Below are positions 39,018-50,205 of a DNA stretch of 64,000 nt, in pieces (position 1 is the first letter of the stretch; every line of letters begins with the position of its first letter). The stretch spans positions 2,542,001 through 2,606,000 of the forward strand of contig NZ_JAANIJ010000001.1 in assembly GCF_011174705.1 (NCBI RefSeq), read 5' to 3'. A model generated the notes under the pieces. It saw nothing but the letters and a program-made list of their open reading frames with translations. It searched no databases and was not told where the DNA came from. The translations under genes were made by a program, and so were the position numbers. The stretch is from Tessaracoccus coleopterorum (GTDB lineage: Bacteria; Actinomycetota; Actinomycetes; Propionibacteriales; Propionibacteriaceae).

Positions 39018-40316
39018 ATGCGCAGGAAGCTCACAATGGCCACCGCCTCGGCGGCGGCCCTCGCGCTCGCGCTGACCGGATGCGCCGGCGGCGACGAAGG
39101 CGCCGGCACGGAGGGTGGCCAGGTCACGCTCCAGATGGTCGAGTCGCTCACCAACCCGGCACGCACCGACCTGCTGAAGTCGATGATCGCGGACTTCGAG
39201 AAGGCCAACCCGGACGTCAAGGTGCAACTGGTCTCACCGCCCACCGAGCAGGCCGACCAGAAGCTGCAGCAGATGCTGCAGTCTGGCTCCGGTATCGACG
39301 TGCTCGAGGTCCGTGACCTCACGGTCGGCCCGTTCAGCAACAACAAGTGGCTCTACGACATGTCGACCGAGATCAAGGGCTGGGACGGGCTCTCGAAGCT
39401 CACCGACCAGGCACAGAACGTGGCGCTCGACGCCGACGGCAAGTCGTACTTCGTGCCATACGGCTTCTACGGGCTCAGCCTCTTCTACCGCACCGACATG
39501 GTCAAGGACGCAGGCTTCGACGGCGCCCCAAGAGCTGGGACGACCTGGTCGAGCAGGCCGCCGCGATCCAGGACCCGGCAAAGAACAAGTACGGCTACGC
39601 CTTCCGTGGCGGGCCGAACTCGGCGGGCCAGCTGATGAGCATCCTGCAGGCCTACAACATCGACAACCTCGACGTGTCCAACGCCTACAAGGTCGACAGC
39701 GGCGCCACCATCTTCTCCACCCCGGAGTCGCAGGTCGCCATGGACAAGTACCTCGAGCTCTTCAAGACCGGCTCGCCCGAATCGTCTGTCGCATGGGCTA
39801 CGCCGAGATGGTGCAGGCGTTCACCAACGGATCGACCGCGTTCCTGCTCCAGGATCCCGAGGTCATCGCCGTCGTCAACGACTCGTCGCTGACGCCGGAG
39901 CAGTGGAGCGTCGCAACCAACCCCGTCGGCCCGACCGGCAAGGCCGCGTGGCCGATGGCAACCGCCGGCTGGGGCGTCGCCGAGGCGTCGAAGCACAAGG
40001 AGGAGGCCGTCGAGCTCGTCAAGTTCCTGTCGGGTGACGCCTCGACCCAGTTCGCCAAGGACAACTCGCTGGTGCCGATCCAGCAGGCCGCCGGCGAGGA
40101 CGAGTTCTTCAAGTCCGGCCCTGGGCCGCCTACGTCGAGATGAGCTCGAACCCCGACACCTGGATCTCCGTCGTCGAGCCCCGCGGCTCAGCCTGGTGGA
40201 CCGAGTGGATGCAGCGCTCGGAGGCCGACCTGCAGCAGGTCCTGATCGGCAAGATGTCGACCGCCGACATGCTGAAGGGCTGGGACCAGTTCTGGACCGA
40301 GAAGTGGGCCGGCTGA
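39018..40316 (+). CDS. Sugar-type ABC substrate-binding lipoprotein (three frameshifts)
   Basis: Family 1 solute-binding protein. MRRKLTMATASAAALALALT ends at a lipobox Cys (LTGCAGG). The mature domain has LQMVESLTNPARTDLLKSMI, FYGLSLFYRTDMVKDAGFD and AWPMATAGWGVAEASKHKEE, typical of carbohydrate receptors. Shifts occur at about 39527, 39783 and 40118. AAGGAGG is 7 bases before the ATG. It is followed 3 bases after its stop by the first permease. Confidence 0.88.
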
Positions 40317-40319
40317 TCC

Positions 40320-41265
40320 ATGTCGACTCCGACCGGTGAGGTCGCCAGGGGGCGGGTGCGCGTCGCACCCGCCCCACCTCGGGCGACAGTTCAACGGGCG
40401 CGCGGCGCTGACGATCCTCGCGTATCTGGCGCCCGCGTTCGTCTTCGTCATCATCTTCACCTACTACCCGCTCGCGGTCGGTGGGCAGATGGCGTTTCGC
40501 AAGTGGTCCCTCTGGGACCTCACGAGCACCCCGTTCGTGGGCCTGCAGAACTTCCTCACGCTGTTCTCCGATCCGCTGTTTGCGAAGGTGATGCTGAACT
40601 CCCTGATCTGGGTGGTCGGCTCGCTGGTGCCGCAGTTCCTCATCGGTTTCCTGATCGCGTTGGGCCTGCGTAAGAAGTTCCGCTTCCGCGGGTTCTACCA
40701 GGCCGTCGTGTTCTACCCCTGGGCCGTCTCCGGCTTCCTGATCGGCATCCTGTTTCGCTGGATGTTCAACTCCGAGTTCGGCGTTGTCAACGACCTGCTG
40801 ATGCGCGTCGGGCTGGTCGACCGGCCCGTCCCGTGGTTGGCCGACCCCGACCTGGCGCTGCTCAGCGTCATCATCGCCAACGTCTGGTACGGCGTCACCT
40901 TCTTCTCCATCATGATCCTCGCCGCGCTGCAGTCGGTTCCAGACGAGCTCTACGAGGCGGCTGCGCTTGACGGCGCGAGCCGCTGGCGCACCCTGACCAG
41001 GATCACCATCCCCACCATCCGCACCACCCTGGTGCTGACGGTGCTGCTGCGCGTCATCTGGATCTTCAACTTCCCCGACATCATCTACGCCATGACCGGC
41101 GGCGGCCCGGCAAACCAGACCCAGATCGCGACGACCTGGATGATCCAGTTCACCCAGCAGGGCGACTACGGCCTTGCCTCCGCCCTCGGGTTCATCATCA
41201 TGGGCGTCCTGGTGGTCTTCACCGGCCTGTACCTGCTGTTGTTGAACCGGGAGCGTGCCACATGA
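40320..41265 (+). CDS. ABC sugar permease, MalF-type (one frameshift)
   Basis: About 315 residues with six core helices. After MSTPTGEVARGRVRVAPAPP a shift at about 40378 restores HLGRQFNGRAALTILAYLAP. The EAA loop is ELYEAAALDGASRWRTLTRI, and the FPDIIYAMTGGGP segment is conserved in MalF-type permeases. The stop overlaps the ATG of the next permease. The start at 40320 is chosen because it follows the previous stop by three bases. Confidence 0.88.
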
Positions 41266-42096
41266 TCAACAAGGACCCCCGCTGGCTGACCGTGGTCAGG
41301 ATCCTCGGGCTCGGGCTGTGGCTCGTCATCACGCTTTTCCCGCTGTACTGGATCCTGCTGACGTCCTTCAAACCGGCAAACCAGATCGCCGAGTACCCGG
41401 TGCGCTACTGGCCGAAGGAGTTTACGCTCGACAACTACGTGAGCCTGTTCCGGAAGGCACAGTTCGGCGACTACCTGCTCAACAGCGTCATCGTCTCCGC
41501 CTCGGCGGCGCTCGTGGCCACCACGATCGCGCTGCTTAGCGCCTACGTCCTGTCGCGCTTCCAGTTCCGCGGTAAGGGCGCAGTCATGCTCGCGTTCCTC
41601 GTGACGCAGATGATCCCCGCGTTCATCGCGCTCGGCCCGCTGTACCAGATGTTCACCAACCTGGGGCTCGTCGACAAGCGCTTCGGCCTCGTGCTCATCT
41701 ACATCGCCATGACCATCCCGTTCTCGGCGATCATGCTGCGGGCTTCTTCGACAACGTGCCAGACAGCCTCGAGGAGGCGGCCATGGTCGACGGCGCCACC
41801 CGGTTCGGGGCCCTTTGGCGGGTGATCGTGCCGGTCATGACGCCCGGCATCATCGCCACCTTCATCTTCAACTTCGTAAACTGCTGGAACGAGTTGTTCC
41901 TCGCGGTGACGTTGATCAACACCGACGACCGGAAGACGATCCCGACGGCGCTCAACGGGTTCATCTCCAGCTTCAATATCGAGTGGGGCCCATGTCGGCC
42001 GCAGCGGTGCTGACTATCCTTCCGACCATGGTGCTGTTCGCATTCGCCAGCAGGTGGATCGTGGCAGGACTTACCCAAGGTGCAACGAAGGGCTGA
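41262..42096 (+). CDS. ABC sugar permease, MalG-type (two frameshifts)
   Basis: About 278 residues opening MINKDPRWLTVVRILGLGLW. Coupling loop: SLEEAAMVDGATRFGALWRV. Shifts at about 41740 (joining MLR to GFFDNVPD) and about 41990 (joining IEWGP to MSAAAVLTILPTM). It ends IVAGLTQGATKG. Dimer partner of the preceding permease; the ATPase is not in the operon and is probably a shared MsiK-type protein. Confidence 0.88.
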
Positions 42097-42112
42097 GAGG
42101 GAGTAGAGGGAG

Positions 42113-44426
42113 ATGTCGGAAATGACGCCGGACCTGGCGGTGCTGGACGCGATCCAGCGGCGGGTGCTGTGGTTGGCGACCAACATGATCGAGGTCGCAA
42201 ACCATCGTCGACCGGACAGGGACGGCTTGAAGGTGGGCGGGCACCAGGCGTCCTGTGCATCGATGGTCACGCTGATGACGGCGCTGTATCTGCACCACCT
42301 CGATGCTGACGACTTCGTCGCGGTGAAGCCGCACGGTTCGCCCGTCCTCCACTCCCTCAACTATCTGATGGGCAACCTCGACGCCGAGTGGCTCACCGAA
42401 CTGCGCGAGTTCGGAGGCCTGCAGGCCTATCCCTCCCGCACGAAGGATCCCGACCGGGTCGATTTCTCCACCGGGTCGGTGGGCCTCGGACCGGCCGCCA
42501 CGATCTTCGCGGCCGGGGTGCGTGACTATGTGGACGCCCATTTCGGGGCCCGGCCCTCGTCGCGTTTCGTGGCGGTGCTCGGTGACGCTGAGCTCGACGA
42601 GGGCAACGTGTGGGAGGCCGTGCACGATCCCGCGTCGAACGCGCTGGGTCAGGTGACCTGGCTCGTCGACTTCAACCGCCAGTCGCTCGACCGGATCGTG
42701 CCCGATGTGCGGATCTCGCCCTGGCATGCGGCGTTCGCCGCGCACGGCTGGCAGGTCATCGAGGTCAAGTACGGGCGCGGCTCCGCGCTTTCGCGGCCGA
42801 GCATGACGGCGAACCCCTGCTCGAGTGGATCGACCGGATGCCCAACGAGCGCTACCAGTCGCTCTTCGGGCTCGGCCCCGCCGAGCTGCGGGCCCGCTTC
42901 CTCGATGGCGCACCGGCCGCGGTCGCAGATCTCCTCGCCGGCCTGCCCGACGACGAGGTGGCGACGCTGGTGACCGACCTGGGCGGCCACGACCTCGCCA
43001 GCGTGCTCGAAGCCCTCGAGCAGGCCGACGCCGACCCGCAGCGCCCGACCGTCATCTTCGCCTACACCCACAAGGGCTGGGGCCTTCCGATCCAGGGCAA
43101 CGCCCGCAACCATGCGGCTGTGCTCAGCACCGCGCAGGTCGAGCAGTTGCGCACCTCGCTCGGGATTGACGCCGACGCCGAATGGGAGCGCTTCGACCCG
43201 GAGTCGCCTGAGGGAGGCTGCTGGCAGAGCGCGGCCGTCATCTCACCCGTGGCCCCGCACCATCGGAGCCAGACCGCAGGTACCGACCTCGACCGGGCAG
43301 CGCGCGTCACGCCCGATCAGCACCCAGGAGGGGTTCGGTCGCATCCTCGTCGACCTCTCGCGGGACGACGGCGTCCGCCGCCACCTCGTGACGACCTCAC
43401 CCGACGTCGCGACCTCCACCAACCTCGCGGGCTGGATCAACCGCGTCGGCGTGTTTGCGGAGCACGAGCGCCAGACGTGGTCGGACGATCCGCTGCTGCG
43501 TTGGCGGGAGACCCCGTCCGGCCAGCACATCGAGCTCGGCATCTCCGAGATGAACCTGTTCCTGCTGCTCGGGCAGCTGGGGCTGGCCGAGAGCTTCTCC
43601 GACCAGCGGCTCCTGCCGGTGGGCACGCTGTACGACCCGTTCGTCTGCCGGGCCTCGACGCCCTGATCTACGGCACGTATTCGGGGTCGAGCTTCGTGTT
43701 CGCCGGTACCCCGTCTGGCGTGACGCTCGCGCCGGAGGGCGGTGCCCACCAGTCGAGCATCACGGCCTCTATCGGCACCGAACTGCCGGGGCTCACCTAT
43801 CATGAGCCCGCCTACCTCCGCAGCCTCGACTGGCTGCTGTGCGATGCGCTGGCCCGGGTCGCGGGCAGCGACGACAGGCGGGCGGAGTCGACGTATTTCC
43901 GGCTCACCACCAGGCAGCTCGACCAGGCCCCGTTCGACGCGGCGCTGGCGAGGCTTGGGGAGGAGCTACTCCGCGGCCAGGTGCTGGGCGGCGCCTACCT
44001 GCTGCGTCCGGCCGGGGAGGGGCCGCGCCGCAGGTGACGATCGCCGCGGTGGGCGCGCTGGTGCCTGAGGCACTCGAAGCTGCCGCGGAACTGGGGAGGA
44101 GGGCATCGGGGCCGAGGTGGTCGATGTCACGAGCCCGGGCCGCCTCTACCGCGCCTGGCGCAGCAGCCTCACCGAGGGATCCGGAGCGCCCGCTCGCCGC
44201 AGCCGGCGACAGCTCTGTCGGTGTTCACCCGGGCCGTCCGCTCGTCACGGTGCAGGACGCCGCCAGCCACCACCTGGCCTGGATCGGCTCTGCGCTCGCC
44301 GCGCCGTCGGCCTCACTCGGGGTGGACGCCTTCGGACAGTCGGGCTCGGTGCCGGATCTCTACGCCGCCCACAGCCTGGACGCCGGGAGCATCGTCAACG
44401 CGTCGCTCGGGGTGCTCGGCCTCTAG
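42113..44426 (+). CDS. AceE/transketolase-like thiamine-diphosphate enzyme (several frameshifts)
   Basis: About 770 residues, single chain. N-terminal ThDP domain: GGHQASCASMVTLMTALYLH, SVGLGPAATIFAAGVRDY and the cofactor motif FVAVLGDAELDEGNVWEA, with DFNRQSLDRI. The middle domain contains SGWINRVGVFAEHERQTW-type sequence (here NLAGWINRVGVFAEHE) and the proton-relay Glu region ELGISEMNLFLLL; the C-terminal domain has GAHQSSIT and VQDAASHHLAWIG. Shifts occur at about 42780, 43230, 43655, 44025, 44100 and 44185. It is closer to homodimeric pyruvate dehydrogenase E1 than to a classic transketolase; the substrate is unknown. Confidence 0.82.
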
Positions 44427-44430
44427 CGGA

Positions 44431-44997
44431 TCAGTTGCAGTTCGGGCACTCGCCGCCCATCAGCGGCAGCTCGAGGAAGCAGCTGGTGCACACTGGGCCC
44501 GTAGCTCGACGGGCTCCGGCTTACGCGCCGTGGTCGGTGCCGCGGCCTTGCGGGCTGTGCCACGACAGGTGCCGCGTCCTCCGGTACCTCAGAGCAGAAC
44601 GCCTTGTAGCAGGCCAGTCGCGACTCGGCAGCGTGGCGCTCGCGCTCGCGGGGGCTGGCGAAGGGGCCGCGCCGGTGGTGGCGGCGACCATGTCGTAGTT
44701 GACGCCGACCTGGCCGTCCTGCCGGTTCACGGCGAGCGAGGTCAGAGGTGGGAGGTTCCGCCCCTGGCAGGCGGTCGCGACGAGGCGGAGCACGCCTGCG
44801 AGCCAGGTGCGCTGCTGGGCGTGGGTGCGAACGCCCGAGCGGTTCTGGACGGCCTCGGCGAGGTCGGCGTAGGTGATGGTCGCCCCGTACCGGGACGCCG
44901 TCTCGCGCAGCACGAGGATCGCCTCGCGGGCCCACGGGACCTGCCCCGCCTTGCTTCCGACGATTCGTTCACTGACTTGCGCCGCGGTCTTGTTCAC
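44431..44997 (-). CDS. Unknown protein with a C-terminal zinc ribbon (two frameshifts)
   Basis: About 188 residues. GTG start at 44997 follows GGGAGG. Residues 10-110 form a helical, winged-helix-like region, WAREAILVLRETASRYGATI and TYADLAEAVQNRSG, then CQGRNLPPLTSLAVNRQDGQ. The last 30 residues carry CTSCF and CPNCN, a four-Cys zinc ribbon ending the protein at 44431. Shifts occur at about 44580 and about 44498. The PPLTSL stretch recurs in phage and restriction-associated proteins, but no function is assigned. The next 267 bases show no gene or clear signal. Confidence 0.6.
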
Positions 44998-45264
44998 GTT
45001 GCCCAATCCTCCCAGAGAAACCGGACCGTTCTGACCACCTGACCCCTCGTGCCCGCACTTCCGTAGCCCCGCCCGGACCCGTACCGCCTTGTCAGTACGC
45101 GTGCCGCGATGCCGTGGAGACCGGCGAAAATTTGCGTGCCGGGTTGTCGTCACCGCTCGGCGATGTGACCGCGCCCGCAGATACCGACCCGTCCCTCGGC
45201 GCCTGTGTCCGTGCCGCGGGTCTGGGTTGCTGTCGGCGCGGTCAGGCGCCGACTACCCGGTCGG

Positions 45265-46749
45265 TCACCGGGACTCGTTGCCTGCCATGTCGAAGCCGAC
45301 CGCGCAGAAGCGGGCCGGAAGCTCCGCCGCCTCGAAGAAGAACGACTGCCGGCGGTACTGGAAGTACGAGTCCCGGTCGGCGCAGTCCGTCTCATCGACG
45401 GGCCGAACAGCACCTGGAGGTCCGCGATGTCGGGAATGTCGAACAGCGGATCGACCATGACGGTGCCGTCGCCCATCTCCTGGACGGCGAGTTCCGGGCC
45501 CGCTGTGGGTGCCTCGCCGTCGATGGAGAAGACGAGCCGTGCCGCCTCCGTCTCCCTACCGGGGACCGCCACGCAGACCAGTGCGAACCCGTGCTCCGTC
45601 GGGAGGGCGAACGGCAGCGGGGTCGGTTCGCCGTCGGCAGCCAACTGGACAGGCGTCGCGCCGGCGTAGATCGCCGGGTCGCTGCAGGCGCGCGCCTGAC
45701 CCAACGGAACCTCGGCCACGACGACGCTCTGCGCCGGTCCCATGAGCCTCAACTCCGGCTGGCGACCGGACGCCTCGAGGCCCGCGGTGGTGAAGATCCC
45801 GCCACCACGGAGCCCTGTGAGGCTCGCGGTGGGCAGCGGGCAGGTGCCGCCCAGGGCGAAGCTGCCGCCGGGGAAGCAGGCGCCGATCCCGGCGACATCG
45901 ACCCCGTAGCTCGTCTCGGGGAGGGCATGGCCCCGGCGTCCGTGATCTCGCACGGCTTTCCGAGGTAGCAGGTGCCCGCACGGTCGGCGGGAACGCCACC
46001 GTTGGTGGTGTTGATGATCGAGACGACAGTGCCGTCGGCGATCAGCGGGGAGCCGGACGAGCCGCCGAGGACACCGGGGCAGTCGGTGCGGGGTACGCCG
46101 AGCCACAGCCAGTGGTGCTCGATCAGGTCGACCGCCCCGCCGAGGGTGCACTCACCCTTGCGGAGCACGACCTCGGTGGCTTCAACCCCTGCGAAGGTGC
46201 CGCGATGTTGACCACCTCGGTGCCCACGGCGGGGGCCGTTCCTGTGATGGGGAGCGGGACGGCGCCCGCCGCGCGAAGCTCGCCGAGGGTCGTGTCGAGG
46301 CGGATGATGCCGATGTCGACACCGCGCATGGTGCCGTACTCGTAACGGGCGACCTGGACGCTTCGCACCGACCCCTCGGCGGCCCCGAGCACGTCGAAGA
46401 AGTGGGCCTCGCCGGCGCCTTCGCCGTCGACGAGGATGTCGCCCGCGGCGGCGTTGTCCATCCCGACGCAGTGGCCATTGGTCAGGATGTAGGCGGGTGC
46501 CTTGTCGACGCCGGTCTCGATGAGGGTGCCGGTGCAGGCCGACGACGTGTCGAGGCGGGCGACGCCGCCGTAGAGGCTCAGGTCCTCCGGCGCCATCGGG
46601 GCGCGGGAACGACCTGGGTCGGGGCGGTGGCGGACGGCGTGGGCTCCGGGAACCGGGCTCGGCCGTCGGGGCAGGAGCTCGGGCGGGACAGGCGCGCATC
46701 CCGCGAGGACAACGGCCGCGGCCGCCGTCATGAGCCATCGTCTCACCAT
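45265..46749 (-). CDS. Secreted trypsin-like serine protease lipoprotein (several frameshifts)
   Basis: About 495 residues. Signal MVRRWLMTAAAAVVLAGCAP ends at a lipobox Cys. The S1 triad is visible: His in YILTNGHCVG, Asp in RGVDIGIIRLD and Ser in GGSSGSPLIADG. A C-terminal beta-sandwich-like region (RLMGPAQSVVVAEVPLG, LVFSIDGEAP, FDMAGNESR) may be accessory. Shifts occur at about 46640, 46190, 45925 and 45405. The ribosome site GGAGGAGGGG precedes ATG 46749. Divergent from the MATE gene across 257 bases with no clear operator. Confidence 0.82.
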
Positions 46750-47006
46750 GTTCCCCTCCTCCACGAGTCGTCAGGGCGAGCCTATCGACGGGGAGCGACC
46801 CGGGTGTGGGACCGGAACACAATTGCCGTCCCGCCGTCGCGGCGCCGCCCCGTCGCCTCGAGTGCCGTCGACCCCGTGCCCCGGGGCCGAATTGATCTCT
46901 GGCGGCAAACGCGTAAGCTTACTGGTCGGCCCGCGCCTCTCTGGTGCCTGCCCCTCCAGCCTCATCACCCACCTCAGCCCGTCTCCGGGCGCGTGAAGAA
47001 ACCTGC

Positions 47007-48391
47007 ATGACCAATAACCTGACCGTCGGTTCGCCGACCCGCGTGATTGTCGCGTTCACCCTTCCCCTCCTGATCGGCAACCTGTTCCAGCAGGTGTACC
47101 AGTTCACCGATGCCGCGGTTGTCGGCCGCATGGTGGGCGTTGAAGCGCTGGCCGCGGTCGGCGCGACCGGCTCGCTGATGTTCCTGCTGCTCGGCTTCAC
47201 CTTCGGCGCCTCCGGCGGCCTCGCGATCCCGATCGCCAAGGCCTTCGGGCCGGCGACATGGCGACGCTGCGCAGGCACTTCGCAAACTCCATCCGGATCG
47301 GCGCCGCCATCGCTGTGGTGATCATGCTGGTCGGCGTCTTCGGGGCGCACGACCTGCTCGTCCTGATGCAGACGCCGCCGGAGCTGATGACCGACGCCGA
47401 GGCGTTCCTGGTGATCAGCTTCTGGGCACCCCGATCGTGATGGCCTACAACCTCCTCGCCGCGGTGATCCGCGCGCTGGGCGACAGCCGCACCCCGCTCT
47501 ACTTCCTCGTGATCAGCTGCGTGCTGAACGTCGTCCTCGTGGTCGCGTTCATCGGCGGGCTCGGCTGGGGCGTTCCCGGCGCGGCGCTCGCGACGGTGTT
47601 GGCGCAGGCCGTGTCGGTGGTGCTGTGCCTCATCCTCGTCAAGGTGCGGATGCCGCAGCTCCACCTCACCCGCGCCGACTGGGCCTCGCGTCCCGGCGAG
47701 CTCGGCGAGTCGCTGCGCCCCGGCCTGGCGATGGGCTTCCAGATGTCGGTGATCGCGATCGGCGCGGTCGTGTTGCAGTACGCCATCAACGGGCTCGGCT
47801 CCGAGGCGGTCGCCGCCTTCACCTCCGCCATGCGTGTCGACCAGGTCGCCGTCGCGCCGCTCGCCTCGTTCGGCCTGGCGCTGACCACCTTCGTCGCGCA
47901 GAACCGTGGTGCCGGCCGCTGGGAGCGGATCCGGGTCGGCGTCTGGCGCACGAGCCTCCTGACCTGGGCCTCGCGGTGCTTCTCGGGGTCTGATCATCGT
48001 GTTCGGAACACCCATCGTGAGGCTTTTCGTCGGCGACGGCGAGCCTCAGGTGGTGGCGTTGGCGCACGAGTACCTGATCATCAACGGCGCCCTGTATCCG
48101 ATCCTGGCGAGCCTGTTCGTCATGCGAAACGCGATCCAGGGCCTCGGAGCGACCGCTGTCCCGACGCTGGCCGGCTTCATGGAGCTCGCGCTGCGCTCGG
48201 TGGCCGGACTCGCGCTGGTGACTCAGTTCGGCTTCCTCGGCGTCGCGCTCGCCGCTCCACTTGCGTGGCTCGGTGCCCTGCTGCCGGTGTCCGTTGCATG
48301 GTTCGGCTGGCGTCGCGCGCTGATGGGGCACCCCGACGGCGCCCCCGAGCCCACCCCGGTGCGTCGCTTCAGCCTGGCCCGCGCAAGCTGA
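47007..48391 (+). CDS. MATE-family efflux transporter (three frameshifts)
   Basis: About 461 residues, twelve helices in two halves. MTNNLTVGSPTRVIVAFTLP, GNLFQQVYQFTDAAVVGRMV and GATGSLMFLLLGF are classic MATE N-terminal sequence. The second half starts SLRPGLAMGFQMSVIAIGAV with AFTSAMRVDQVAVAPLASFG. Shifts occur at about 47250, 47430 and 47972. Exports drugs or metabolites using Na+ or H+. The start has no strong ribosome site; GTGs upstream are not in frame. Confidence 0.88.
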
Positions 48392-48786
48392 ACCGTCCCC
48401 GCCGGCCGGTCAACCCAGTGCCGCCCCACGATCGCCTCGCGGACCGCGGGGGGCGCCAGGAAGAGCCGTGGTTGGAGCTCCTCCCACCCGCGTTCCTTGG
48501 TCGCGACGGCGAACGCGTGGTGGGTGCGATCCAGGTCGTTGTCCAGGACGAGGCCCGGGGAGTCGGCGCCGAGCATCTGCAGGTGGTACATCCACCAGCT
48601 GCCGTCGGCCTCCTGGTTGAGGAACGTCGCCTCGAACGCCATCTTCTCCCGCGGCAGGCTCGCGAGGCACTCGTCGTAGCGTTCGTGCAGCGTCCGCATC
48701 CAGTCGTCGAAGCCCGCCTCGCGCCCGTCGAGGAGGCGGGCCCTGCTGAGCTCGAGGCGCACCCCCTCGGGCACGGACGGCGGCAT
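48369..48786 (-). CDS. DUF6176-like small protein, 3' end uncertain
   Basis: About 135 residues beginning MPPSVPEGVRLELSRARLLD, with DDWMRTLHERYDECLASLPR, MAFEATFLNQEADGSWWMYH and DLDRTHHAFAVATKERGWEE, a ferredoxin-like monooxygenase-type fold. It overlaps the convergent MATE gene. In the main frame no stop occurs until 48223, deep in MATE; a stop in another frame at 48369 fits the expected length, so a base is probably missing near 48405 (GGGG). Confidence 0.62.
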
Positions 48787-48853
48787 CGGCCATCCGGGGA
48801 AGTCATCGGCGACGGGGCGAAGGGAATCGGGTGCATCGCCGCACCCTAACCCG

Positions 48854-50089
48854 TCAGACGATCGGTTCGATGTCCATGTCGACGATGCCGTCCTCGTTCA
48901 TGTCCGCCGACCGGCTCTGGCGGGCCGACCAACGCAGCGCCGCTGCGCCGAGCACGGCCGAGAGCAGCGAGCCGGCAAGGATGGCGAACTTGGCGGCGGC
49001 GGTGTGGGTGCCGTCGGAGAACGAGAGCTCGGCGATCAGGAGCGATACCGTGAAGCCGATGCCGGTGAGGAGGCCCACCGGCATCAGATCGCGCAGCCCG
49101 ATCGCGTCGGGCAGCCGCAGGGGCGTCAGCTTCGTCACGATGGCGGTGGTACCCATCACGCCGACGACCTTGCCGATCACGAGACCGGCGATGATCGCTG
49201 TCAGCACGGGCTGGCGCAGGACCGCGAGCGGGCCGTCACCGTCGACCAGTGAGACACCCGCGGCGAAGAAGGCGAACACCGGCACGACGATGCCCGACGA
49301 AAGGGGCTGCACCAGGTGGGCGAAGCGGTGCGCACGCGTGCCGGACTCGCCGTGCACGGGCCGCGCGGGAACAACCAGCCCGAGCAGCACACCGGCGATG
49401 GTCGCGTGTACGCCAGAGGAGTGCATCAGCGCCCACGCGACGACGCCGACGGGAAGCAGCAGCCACCAGCGGGTCCGGGACAGCCGGGCGAGGCAGGCGA
49501 ACACGGCGACGGCGGCCAGGGCGCCGAGCAGCCACAGCGGGTGCACGGTGTCGGTGTAGAAGACGGCGATGACGATGATAGCGAGCAGGTCGTCGACGAC
49601 CGCGAGCGTCAACAGGAACACGCGCAGGGCACGGGGAGTCCACGCCCGAAGACGGCGAGGACGGCGAGGGCGAAGGCGATGTCCGTGGCGGTCGGGATGG
49701 CCCAGCCCTGCAGCGCGTCGGTGGCCCCGGCCGCGGTGACGACGGCGACGTACACGATCGCGGGCACCGCCATGCCACCCACGGCGGCGAGCACGGGTAC
49801 CGCTGCCTGCCTGGGATTGCGCAGGCTTCCGGTGACGATCTCCTGCTTCAGTTCGAGGCCCACCACGAGAAAGAAAACGGCGAGGAGGCCGTCGGCGGCC
49901 CACTGGGCGAGCGTCAGGTCCAGGTGCAGCGCGGCCGGCCCGACCACCCATGCGGACAGGTCGGCGTAGGCCGCCCGCCACGGGAGTTGGCCCAGATCAG
50001 GGCGAGCGCGGCGGCAGCGAGCAGCAGGACGCCCGCCACGGTCTCGCGCGAGACGAAGTCGCGCAGGCGGGTGAGGGGGAGGCGGTCAT
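48854..50089 (-). CDS. nhaA: Na+/H+ antiporter NhaA (three frameshifts)
   Basis: About 412 residues. [40 protein letters not shown], then the ion-binding region [18 protein letters not shown] (Asp of the TDIAFA motif) and [20 protein letters not shown] (paired Asp of the DD motif), all diagnostic for NhaA. The C-terminal half includes [20 protein letters not shown]. Shifts occur at about 50080, 49985 and 49640. ATG 50089 is preceded by GGAAGG. The C-terminal tail [15 protein letters not shown] is acidic. Confidence 0.92.
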
Positions 50090-50205
50090 GGGTCCTTCCG
50101 GTCTGTTCCCGTCGGATCCGACGGGCGCCGACCAGACTTCCCGACACACCGCGGGCCAGCCTACATGGCGGGCGGCCGGATGCCACGATCCGGCGGCACG
50201 GGTGG

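Noticed and set aside
40320..42096. Missing ATPase as a sign of broken transport operons
   Set aside because: Both sugar importers lack an ATPase gene, but actinobacteria often share one MsiK-type ATPase among several carbohydrate importers, so absence is expected.
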